64,000 nucleotides of DNA from CAVYGM01 sp963768025 (GTDB lineage: Bacteria; Bacteroidota; Bacteroidia; Cytophagales; Spirosomataceae), in contig CAVYGM010000035.1 in assembly GCA_963768025.1 (NCBI GenBank), forward strand, positions 91,834 to 155,833. The letters are read 5' to 3'. The position numbers and the translations under genes are program-made. This document shows positions 1-7,635 of this stretch, piece by piece. Position 1 is the stretch's first letter, and each line of letters begins with the position of its first letter. A model generated the notes under the pieces. That model ran no database searches. It was not told the origin of the DNA and was given only the letters and a program-made list of their open reading frames with translations.

Positions 1-1238
1 TATTTCTGCTTTACCTCTTTGACGATCGGCCCTAGGCTTAATCCTTGAATTAGAATAGAGAAAATAACGATACAATACGTAATGGACAGGATGATGTCCT
101 TGCTCATGGCGGCGGGTAGGGACAGCGCCAGGGCAATCGAGATGCCGCCACGCAGACCTCCCCAGGTCATAATGAGGGGCGTGCGGGGCATGAAATTGAC
201 CGAGCGGCGCAGCACCAGAATGGGCAGATACACCGAACAGAAGCGCGCGAAGAGTACCAGCACGATACCCACAACGCCGGGGAGCCAGAAGTCGTCCAGG
301 AACGGGATGACCACTATTTCGAGCCCAATAAGGACAAACAGCAGGGCATTCAGGGATTCATCCACCAGTTCCCAAAATTTATCCAGGTACTCAACCGTCT
401 CGCTCGACATAGCCTCGGAACGTCCCTGATTGCCAATAAATAGCCCGGCTACCACTACCGCCAACGGCCCGGAAAAATGCAGGGCCGAAGCCAGCGCGTA
501 GCCTCCCATCACCAGCGCCAGCGACAATAGAACCTCCGTTTGGTAATGGTCAATGGATTTCATCAGCCGGTACGTCAGGTACCCCAGTCCCATCCCCAGC
601 AAAAGCCCACCGCCTACTTCTTCTCCAAATAACAGGGCGATTTCGCCGGGGGTAATTTCGGATGGGCCCATAATGGCGATTTCCAGAATCGTAAGGAAGA
701 TCACAACGCCTACCCCGTCGTTGAAAAGCGACTCGCCGGTAATGACAATTTCGAGGTTTTTGGGAATTTTGGCTTCCTTCAGAATCCCCAGCACGGCAAT
801 GGGGTCGGTGGGCGAAATGAGAGCCCCCAGCAACAAGCAATGGATAAAAGGGAGGGAGAAGCCCAGCACCGGTAGCACATAAAAAAACAGGGACCCGGCC
901 AGAAAGGTGGAAATCAGCACCCCGATGGTCGCGAAGATCAGGATACTCCATTTCTGCTCCCGCATGAGTTCCATATCGGTGTGCAGCGCTCCGGCAAAAA
1001 GCAGAAAACTAAGCATTACTTCCAGCAGCACCTGCGGAAAATCTATCTGACTGACCAAGCCTTTGACCCCATCCAAAACGGAAGTGTTGAACTGCCCCAC
1101 GATCAGGATAGCGATCGACGAAACGAGGGCTATCAGCATGAGACCGATGGTGGTTGGAAGCTTGACGTAGCGAAAATTGACGTAGGCAAATAAGGCACAG
1201 ATGGTCGTGAGCAGGGCAATTACGGTAAACAGATCCAT
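1..1238 (-). CDS. CPA1 (NhaP/NHE-type) sodium/proton antiporter, 3' end cut by window
   Basis: An open frame runs leftward from the ATG at 1236-1238 and leaves the window after 412 codons, so the C-terminus is missing. The protein is almost entirely hydrophobic helices, about eleven visible, as expected for an inner-membrane antiporter. SPTDP (about residues 142-146) and GESLFNDG (168-175) match the conserved ion-translocation region of the CPA1 family, whose Asp residues bind the exchanged cation. The likely role is Na+(K+)/H+ exchange for pH and sodium homeostasis; the ion cannot be told from sequence. It is divergent from the DUF389 gene with a gap of about 100 bp, so the two may share a control region. 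Confidence 0.88.
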   Translation of the reverse strand, partial: MDLFTVIALLTTICALFAYVNFRYVKLPTTIGLMLIALVSSIAILIVGQFNTSVLDGVKGLVSQIDFPQVLLEVMLSFLLFAGALHTDMELMREQKWSILIFATIGVLISTFLAGSLFFYVLPVLGFSLPFIHCLLLGALISPTDPIAVLGILKEAKIPKNLEIVITGESLFNDGVGVVIFLTILEIAIMGPSEITPGEIALLFGEEVGGGLLLGMGLGYLTYRLMKSIDHYQTEVLLSLALVMGGYALASALHFSGPLAVVVAGLFIGNQGRSEAMSSETVEYLDKFWELVDESLNALLFVLIGLEIVVIPFLDDFWLPGVVGIVLVLFARFCSVYLPILVLRRSVNFMPRTPLIMTWGGLRGGISIALALSLPAAMSKDIILSITYCIVIFSILIQGLSLGPIVKEVKQK

Positions 1239-1336
1239 TAATAAACTCGGTTAGGGTATACTTGATTTCAACCTTTTTAGTTAATCAAATATATCCATTT
1301 ATCTTTGACTGATTCTATAATCCTCCTCTTTACCCT

Positions 1337-2731
1337 ATGAAAAAACCAACTCAGGCTTTACGGACACTCGTTTTGCTCCGCTACGCCCGAACTTTTCTTG
1401 ACCATATTTTCAATCTTCAGGAAGGTAAAGCGCCGGATAAAGAAACTATGGAAGACATTCGGAACGGGGTGGTGTTTCGGGGCACCAACCTCTGGATTCT
1501 GATCTGTGCTATATTTATTGCGTCCATTGGCCTGAATGTCAATTCTACGGCTGTTATCATCGGGGCCATGCTTATTTCGCCCCTCATGGGGCCCATTATC
1601 GGCATCGGCCTCGGGATCGGCATTTATGACATCGCGCTCATTCGGAAAGCGATCAAAAACCTGGCCATTGCGGTCATTATCAGCGTCATCACGTCCACCA
1701 TTTACTTCCTCATTACACCCCTGAGCGACGCCCAAACGGAAATCCTGGCCCGTACCACCCCTACCCTTTGGGATGTGATGATTGCCTTGTTTGGAGGTTT
1801 TGCGGGAATCATTGCCAGCTCACGGGAAGACAAATCCAACGCCATTCCGGGGGTTGCCATTGCCACCGCCCTCATGCCCCCGCTCTGCACGGCGGGGTAT
1901 GGATTGGCCACTGGCCAATGGAATTTCTTTTTTGGAGCTTTCTATCTTTTCTCCATCAACTGCGTTTTTATCACCTTTGCCACCGTGGTCATTGTCAAAT
2001 ACATGCGCTACGAACCTATCCATTATGTGGACGCCAAAACGGATCGCCGGGTAAAAATATGGGTAGGTATCCTGGTGGTGGCTACCATGATCCCCAGTAT
2101 TTTTATTGCCTACAATGTGGTTCAAAAAAGCTTTTTCGAACGCAAAGCGCGTACTTTTCTGGAAGAAGAAATGAGTGATCAGGCGACCCAGATTATCAAC
2201 CAGCAGCTTTTGTATCGGCCCGACACGTCCAAAATAATCATTACCTGCATCGGACAGACCGTGGATAGCAGCCGAATTTTGGCCATGAGCCGGCTCATGC
2301 CTCGCTATGGGCTAAAAAACACCCAGCTTATCATCCGGCAGGATTACAATGAATTTAATTCCAGCACCTTGGCCAAGATGAATCAGGATATCCGCACCGG
2401 TATTCTGGAAGATCTTTATACGAAAAATGAGGAGCTGGTGCAAAATAAGGATGCCCGTATTGCCCTTTTGGAAAAAGAAATCGTGAAGTACCGGACCATC
2501 AGCACGCAATCGGACGACATCGGGAAAGAAATAAAGGTGCAGTACCCGGCTATTTCCGAGTTTTCGTTGGTCCGGACGCCCATTCATAATTTACAAACCG
2601 CCAAAACGGACACTGCCTACCTGGCCTACGCGAAGTTTGCCAAGCGCCCTTCCTGGCGCGAAACCCGCCGCATGGAAGACTGGCTGAAAGTACGCATCAA
2701 AAGCAAGTCGCTCCGGCTGATGGTGGAATAA
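1337..2731 (+). CDS. DUF389 family multi-pass membrane protein
   Basis: A 464-residue protein. The middle third carries the DUF389 signature: a run containing NSTAVIIGAMLISPLMGP near residues 70-87, then further hydrophobic helices to about residue 260. The C-terminal 200 residues are soluble and partly charged, with a possible coiled stretch around NEELVQNKDARIALLEKEI. The family is membrane-bound and its biochemical role is unknown. The gene starts with ATG about 100 bp from the divergent antiporter and ends just before a strong hairpin at 2741, so it is probably monocistronic. A TATCTTTG box at 1300-1307 fits a Bacteroidota -7 element, but no good -33 is seen. Confidence 0.85.
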   Translation: MKKPTQALRTLVLLRYARTFLDHIFNLQEGKAPDKETMEDIRNGVVFRGTNLWILICAIFIASIGLNVNSTAVIIGAMLISPLMGPIIGIGLGIGIYDIALIRKAIKNLAIAVIISVITSTIYFLITPLSDAQTEILARTTPTLWDVMIALFGGFAGIIASSREDKSNAIPGVAIATALMPPLCTAGYGLATGQWNFFFGAFYLFSINCVFITFATVVIVKYMRYEPIHYVDAKTDRRVKIWVGILVVATMIPSIFIAYNVVQKSFFERKARTFLEEEMSDQATQIINQQLLYRPDTSKIIITCIGQTVDSSRILAMSRLMPRYGLKNTQLIIRQDYNEFNSSTLAKMNQDIRTGILEDLYTKNEELVQNKDARIALLEKEIVKYRTISTQSDDIGKEIKVQYPAISEFSLVRTPIHNLQTAKTDTAYLAYAKFAKRPSWRETRRMEDWLKVRIKSKSLRLMVE

Positions 2732-2740
2732 AAAATAAAA

Positions 2741-2757
2741 CCCCGCCAATGGCGGGG
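2741..2757 (+). terminator. Hairpin terminator after the DUF389 gene
   Basis: A perfect 7-bp GC stem (ccccgcc / ggcgggg) with a 3-nt loop lies 10 bp after the stop codon. It is A-rich before the stem and T-rich about 10 bp after it. It separates the DUF389 gene from the convergent acyl-CoA dehydrogenase. Confidence 0.65.
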
Positions 2758-2834
2758 CCTATCTATCCTTGTTGTGATTTTAGTTGTTGATTAATTGAAC
2801 TTTTGAAGTTTAGGTTAAGAAAGTTTTTTATCTA

Positions 2835-4637
2835 TCAAAGGATTAGCTCCTTATCCGTTGTAATCGTCAGTATCTCAGAATCCTTTAACCGCGTTGCCAG
2901 GCCTTTTGTTTTCGGAACTTCGTAATGGAAGTAAAAGCGCATCGTGTGCAGTTTGCTTTCGTAGAAAGTTACCTCACTCTCGGCGGGATTTTGGGTCAGC
3001 AAAGCTTTCCTGGCAGCTACCCCCTGCTTCAACCACTGCCAGGCGATGGTCACGATTCCAAACAGTTCCATGTACAGGGTAGCATCCATCAGAAACCGCT
3101 CGAAGTCGCCCTGAGCGGCGTAGGGTAGCAAGGCATTCGTCACTTCCTGCACGCGCCCCAGTTCCTTCCGCAACGCTTCGGCGTAGGGCTTCAACTCTTC
3201 GTGGGTATCGGCCTCGGCCAGGGTTTTGTTGATTTCGGCAAAAAGCAACCGCGGCGCTTTCCCCCCCTTGATGGTCATTTTCCGACCCAGCAAATCCTGC
3301 GACTGTATGCCCGTGGTACCTTCGTAGATGGGCGTGATGCGGATGTCGCGGTAGAGTTGTTCCAGGGGAAAATCTTCCGTGAAACCGTAGCCTCCCAACA
3401 CCTGCAATCCTTCGCTCACCGAGCGAACACCCATTTCGGTGGGGTAGGTTTTGGCCACGGGCGTCAGCAGGTCAAGCAGTAGCTCGTAGTTTTCTTTTTC
3501 TTCGCCCTCGGTCACCTTCACCAGATCCGACAGCCGGGCACTTTCCATGAGCAACGACAGCGACCCTTCCACAATGGCTTTTTGCAACAGCAGCATCCGC
3601 TTTACGTCGGGGTGGTTGATAATCATCGTTTGACCCGAATCAAGCTGATTTTTCTCGTTCAGGCGGCGGCTCTGTGGCCGCTCCTTGGCGTATTCGAGCG
3701 AGGCATAGTAGGCCGCCGAAGCGATGGCCGCGCCCGTCATGCCCACCCCGATGCGGGCCTCATTCATCATCTGAAACATGTAGGACAACCCCCGGTTGGG
3801 TTCGCCCACCAGCCAACCCCGGCAGTCGTCCTTATCGCCCATGGTTAGGTGCATGGCCGGGGTACCCCGTTGCCCCATTTTATGGTAGATTCCCGTGGAG
3901 GTAACGTCATTATCCTCAAAACTTCCATCCGCCGCTACCCTATACTTAGGCACCACAAACAGCGAAATACCCTTTGTACCTTTGGGAGCACCCTTGATGC
4001 GCACCAGCATGAGGTGGACGATGTTGTCCACGGCGTCGTGGTCGCCGGCGGAGATAAATACTTTTTGCCCTTTGATGAGGTAACTACCATCGGGCTGCGG
4101 CTCCCCTGAGGTAGTAATGTCGGATAAAGAACTTCCGGCCTGCGGTTCGGTGAGGGCCATAGTACCCTGCCACTTGCCGCTCAGCATTTTGTCTACGTAT
4201 AATCCTGTCAGTTCAGGTGCCCCAAACGTGGAGATCAGATTGGCAGCACCCGACGTGAGGCCAATGTACATCATGCCGTTGTTGGCAGCCATGAAAATAA
4301 AGCCCATGCTCGCACCGATCAGTTCGGGCAACTGCTGCCCCCCCTGCTCAAACGGAAAGCCCGCGCCAATGAGACCACCCTCGCCCACGGCTTTGAGAAA
4401 TTCCTTTATCTTCGGATGGACCGTCACCTTGCCGTCTTTCAGCTCCGGCTGATTGCGGTCTACATCCTTGTAATACGGGTACATGCCGGTATCGGCAATG
4501 TGCGTTGCCGAATCCAGTACCATATCGAACGTTTCACGGTCGTGCGCCTCGAAGTAGGGATACTGCGTCAGTTCGGTAGCGTTGAATACCTCATAGAGTA
4601 AGAAATCCAGGTTGCGTCGGCTGAAATAGCGGGCCAT
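2835..4637 (-). CDS. Acyl-CoA dehydrogenase (DmdC-like long form, about 600 aa)
   Basis: FAD-dependent dehydrogenase that introduces a 2,3-trans double bond into acyl-CoA. The 600-residue length and a C-terminal extra domain (Acyl-CoA dehydrogenase C-terminal-like) place it with the DmdC/AcdB-type subfamily rather than the 380-residue short type. The FAD/substrate region contains TEPQAGSSLSD (about residue 165). PIYEGTTGIQSQD (about 440) carries the Glu expected as catalytic base. I prefer the ATG at 4635-4637 (MARYFSRRNLDF), where family similarity begins; a TTG at 4700 would add 21 unlikely residues. It is a single gene, convergent with DUF389, and the substrate is unknown. Confidence 0.88.
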   Translation of the reverse strand: MARYFSRRNLDFLLYEVFNATELTQYPYFEAHDRETFDMVLDSATHIADTGMYPYYKDVDRNQPELKDGKVTVHPKIKEFLKAVGEGGLIGAGFPFEQGGQQLPELIGASMGFIFMAANNGMMYIGLTSGAANLISTFGAPELTGLYVDKMLSGKWQGTMALTEPQAGSSLSDITTSGEPQPDGSYLIKGQKVFISAGDHDAVDNIVHLMLVRIKGAPKGTKGISLFVVPKYRVAADGSFEDNDVTSTGIYHKMGQRGTPAMHLTMGDKDDCRGWLVGEPNRGLSYMFQMMNEARIGVGMTGAAIASAAYYASLEYAKERPQSRRLNEKNQLDSGQTMIINHPDVKRMLLLQKAIVEGSLSLLMESARLSDLVKVTEGEEKENYELLLDLLTPVAKTYPTEMGVRSVSEGLQVLGGYGFTEDFPLEQLYRDIRITPIYEGTTGIQSQDLLGRKMTIKGGKAPRLLFAEINKTLAEADTHEELKPYAEALRKELGRVQEVTNALLPYAAQGDFERFLMDATLYMELFGIVTIAWQWLKQGVAARKALLTQNPAESEVTFYESKLHTMRFYFHYEVPKTKGLATRLKDSEILTITTDKELIL

Positions 4638-4756
4638 ATCTTTGTATTTTCTGGGTTCAGACGGGGTTACCCGCACGATGTTGAGTTTTGCTGGCTCCAA
4701 ATTCTGGAAAAATGATGATTCAGAATTCGAAATAGGTATGCTTGCATACTAATTTT

Positions 4757-4764
4757 CAAATATA
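4757..4764 (-). promoter_or_regulatory. Possible -7 box for the acyl-CoA dehydrogenase
   Basis: On the minus strand the sequence reads TATATTTG, matching the TAnnTTTG element of Bacteroidota promoters, about 120 bp upstream of the chosen start. A -33 TTG at proper spacing is not evident, so support is weak. Confidence 0.3.
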
Positions 4765-5085
4765 TAACGACTTTTTGACATATTAATTTAATTGCTGTAA
4801 AAATTTCGGATGGAGGGCAGTGGTGCAGTCTTGTTCGGTTTAAGAGGTCAGAATTGGTACTTAGGTTAGGTATCCTTTCATGTTTCACCAAGGCTCGGTT
4901 CTTGTCTTTTGCCTAAGTCGCAAATGTTAGTAGAATCTATGCCCGCAGGCGACCGTTTCGATCACAGATCAGGGTTAGCGATAGTGTAGCCTTCCAGCGG
5001 ATAACTTCCCTTACAACGGAAAAATACAAATCCTTTTTGAGCTACACTTCCTGGTTTTTTTCCTCATTTTTATAAAAAATATACT
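4765..5085. other. Intergenic stretch without recognised gene
   Basis: AT-rich spacer between the acyl-CoA dehydrogenase promoter and the toxin-antitoxin pair. I see no convincing reading frame, RNA gene or hairpin here. Confidence 0.5.
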
Positions 5086-5289
5086 ATGGAAACATGTTTG
5101 ATTTAGTTGACGCACCAAAAAGCAGGTGATTTGCTGCGCGATCTGGAAGAAATGAAAATTATCAGAATCATCCGTTCTGAGGCCCAAACGACATCCAACT
5201 CCCAGCGATTCCGGGGTAAGCTATCTGCCAAGACCGCTAAGGCTTTGCAAGAAAACATTAGCCAAAGCCGGGAAGAAGGGGACAGGTAA
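5086..5289 (+). pseudogene. VapB-like antitoxin remnant, amber codon after six residues
   Basis: The small gene lies directly before a PIN-domain toxin, in the antitoxin position. Reading from the ATG at 5086 gives METCLI, then TAG at 5104-5106, then continues in frame as LTHQKAGDLLRDLEEMKII to a stop at 5289. If the TAG were AAG the N-terminus would read as one continuous protein, so a single nonsense change is likely. Translation could restart at the TTG at 5107 (60 residues) or the ATG at 5152. The C-terminal half is basic and polar (KLSAKTAKALQENISQS), plausible as a toxin-neutralising tail. Whether it still functions cannot be told. Confidence 0.5.
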
Positions 5290-5294
5290 AGTAC

Positions 5295-5672
5295 TTGGTA
5301 GATAGCAACGCAGCAATTGATTATCTAAGTGGCAAATTACCCGATACTGGTATGGATCTTTTGGATAGTGTTGTGGATACGCAATGTATTATTTCAATTA
5401 TTACAAAAATCGAGATTTTAGGTTACAATTCTCCACCAGACGATGCCGCTTTGACTTTGGACTTTGTTAATGCTTCGTTGGTAGTTGAGCTTGACAATAG
5501 CATCGTTCAGGAAACCATTGAGATAAGGAAAAACCACAAGATAAAAACCCCCGATGCCAATATTGCCGCCTCGGCACTATCATTGGACCTGACCCTAATT
5601 ACCCGAAATACTGCCGACTTTATCAAAATCCCTACATTGAAAATCAGAAATCCTTATCTTGAACAAAAGTAA
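5295..5672 (+). CDS. vapC: PIN-domain toxin, VapC family
   Basis: A protein of about 125 residues with the PIN nuclease fold signature. It has an Asp in LVDSNAAIDYL at the N-terminus, a Glu in ITKIEIL (about residue 40), an Asp in KTPDANIAASAL (about 85) and a final acidic site in TRNTADF (about 103). These four acidic positions coordinate the metal in VapC ribonucleases, which cleave tRNA or rRNA. The only standard start is TTG at 5295. The codons before it read GTA AAG TAC, suggesting an original GTG AAG TAC start (V/M-K-Y-L-V-D) changed by one base. It would have overlapped the antitoxin stop at 5287-5289, typical of a coupled TA operon. Confidence 0.72.
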   Translation: MVDSNAAIDYLSGKLPDTGMDLLDSVVDTQCIISIITKIEILGYNSPPDDAALTLDFVNASLVVELDNSIVQETIEIRKNHKIKTPDANIAASALSLDLTLITRNTADFIKIPTLKIRNPYLEQK

Positions 5673-5870
5673 ATTTTCCATTTTCAGGGAAGCCTCGCAT
5701 TGAAAGCGCAAGGTGAAATTCTCCTGTTGATAGATTATATTCTGCCTGCGACCCAATTTAACATAGATCATATTCAATGAATATTTCCTTCTTTTACTTT
5801 CGAATATTTTCTTTTTCTTACTTTTGTTGGAAATTAACTTTCTAAAATCTCCAAAACAGAGCTTAATCTG

Positions 5871-7382
5871 ATGAATGGTTCCTTCGTCCTGGCGGTAGAT
5901 CAGGGTACCAGCAGTACCAAAACGGTCCTATTCAACGAAAAGGGCGAGGCGGTAGCCAAAGGTACCGAGCCCCTTCGTACCCACTACCTGGCCGATGGTT
6001 TCGTAGAGCAGGACCCACAAGAGATTTATGAAAATGTACTGCAATCGGTAAAGAAATGCCTGGCAGATTTCCAGTCCCAGGGCGGCGACCTGGCCGACAT
6101 CAAATCCTGCGGCATCTCCAACCAACGGGAAACCTTCGTGCTGTGGGATCGAGCGGGTAAGCCTCTGCACAATGCCGTGGTGTGGCAATGCAAGCGCTCT
6201 ACCGAAGTTTGCGAAAGGCTCAGGATAAATGGGTTGTCCCAAAAAATAAAAGAGAAGACCGGCTTGCTGCTTGATCCCTACTTTTCGGGTACCAAGGTGA
6301 TCTGGCTATTTGAAAATAACCCCGAAATCAGAACAGCGATAGAGGCTGGTGACGCTTTTTTTGGGACGGTGGATACCTGGCTTCTGTATAAATTGACTGG
6401 TGGAAAGTGCTACGCTACTGACCATACCAACGCCTCACGTACCCTGTTTTTCAACCTGCATACCCTCGGATGGGATCAGGAACTGCTGTCTGTTTTTGGC
6501 TTGACGGGTCTGCAATTACCCACCATACAGCCCTCTTCCTCCGATTTTGGTACCACTACCTTCAACGGGCTTTTTGCAGAAGAACTCCCCATTACGGCCC
6601 TGGTCGGCGATTCGCACGCCGCCGCCTTTGGGGAAGGGTGCTTCTCGACCGGCATCGCCAAGGCGACCATGGGTACCGGTTCTTCCATCCTGATGACGAT
6701 TGGCGATGCCCCCCGGTTCTCGGATCGCGGCATGGTCACGACCATTGGGTGGAGTACCGGCAATCACGTGGAGTATGCTTTGGAAGGGGTGATCGTTACC
6801 TGTGGGGCCACGATCGAATGGCTAAAAAACAACCTCGGTTTGTTTGCCGACAGCCGCGAAACCGAAGCCATGGCTCTTTCGGTGCCGGATACCGGCGGGG
6901 TCTATTTTGTGCCGGCTTTCAGCGGGCTGGGCGCGCCCTATTGGGACATGAACCGCAAAGCCTCCATCACCGGCATGACGTTTGGCACCCATAAAAACCA
7001 CCTCGTAAGGGCGGCCTTAGAATCCATTCCTTTTCAAATCACGGATGTGATCATAGCCATGGAAGGCGACACGGGCATTCAGCTGGAAGCACTAAAAGTG
7101 GACGGCGGCCTGACCTCCAACCAGTTTGTGATGCAGCTATTGGCCAATCTGCTCGATAAACCGGTGGTCAATCTGGGTTTGGCGGAGGTATCGGCCCTGG
7201 GTGCCGCCTACCTGTCGGGGCTGGCTTCGGGAGTGTATCCGGATATTGCCTATTTGGGTACCCTCCACGCTACCACCTCTCAGGTGACGACTGCCAAACG
7301 AAGCCAGGGAGCTTGCAAAAGTAAACTACCAGGGCTGGCTCGAAACCATTGGGTAATATCGGAAGGAGTTTACCTTACTTAG
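5871..7382 (+). CDS. FGGY-family carbohydrate kinase, glycerol-kinase-like, C-terminal frameshift
   Basis: ATP-dependent sugar or polyol kinase. AVDQGTSSTK at residues 9-18 is the phosphate-binding loop. TNASRTLFFNLHTLGWD, FSGLGAPYWD and GGLTSNQFVMQLLANLL follow the glycerol kinase pattern closely. As read, the last 30 residues lose similarity. Shifting by one base near 7287-7297 restores a glycerol-kinase-like ending (PNEARELAKVNYQGWLETIG) with a stop at 7354-7356, giving about 494 residues, the usual family size. Its place beside pentose genes makes another substrate (a ketopentose or tetrulose) possible. TACTTTTG at 5819-5826 could be its -7 promoter element. Confidence 0.82.
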   Translation: MNGSFVLAVDQGTSSTKTVLFNEKGEAVAKGTEPLRTHYLADGFVEQDPQEIYENVLQSVKKCLADFQSQGGDLADIKSCGISNQRETFVLWDRAGKPLHNAVVWQCKRSTEVCERLRINGLSQKIKEKTGLLLDPYFSGTKVIWLFENNPEIRTAIEAGDAFFGTVDTWLLYKLTGGKCYATDHTNASRTLFFNLHTLGWDQELLSVFGLTGLQLPTIQPSSSDFGTTTFNGLFAEELPITALVGDSHAAAFGEGCFSTGIAKATMGTGSSILMTIGDAPRFSDRGMVTTIGWSTGNHVEYALEGVIVTCGATIEWLKNNLGLFADSRETEAMALSVPDTGGVYFVPAFSGLGAPYWDMNRKASITGMTFGTHKNHLVRAALESIPFQITDVIIAMEGDTGIQLEALKVDGGLTSNQFVMQLLANLLDKPVVNLGLAEVSALGAAYLSGLASGVYPDIAYLGTLHATTSQVTTAKRSQGACKSKLPGLARNHWVISEGVYLT

Positions 7383-7430
7383 GTTGGAAAGGGCTTAATC
7401 ATAAAAAACATATTGTATCAAAAAATTAGC

Positions 7431-7503
7431 ACAATTGTCAGTCAGAGCGGAGTCGAAGACAGTCCATATGGAGGTCTTCGACTCCGCTCTGACTGACAAT
7501 TGT
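7431..7503. repeat. Perfect 30-bp inverted repeat (hairpin), intergenic
   Basis: Arms at 7431-7460 and 7474-7503 are exact reverse complements around a 13-nt loop. The core resembles the agcggagtcgaagac palindromes commonly dispersed in Bacteroidota genomes, as far as I remember. It follows the kinase gene and could act as a terminator or RNA stabiliser. The rest of 7383-7635 is AT-rich leader for the GH127 gene. Confidence 0.85.
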
Positions 7504-7635
7504 CTTCGACTACCGGGCGACCCGTACGATCTAACTGACATATACCTTAAAACATCAATTTCTTATTTAAAAATAATGATCAGTAATTTTCATAAAAATG
7601 CCCTGTAATTTTAGATAAGCAAAAAGTAATCCATC

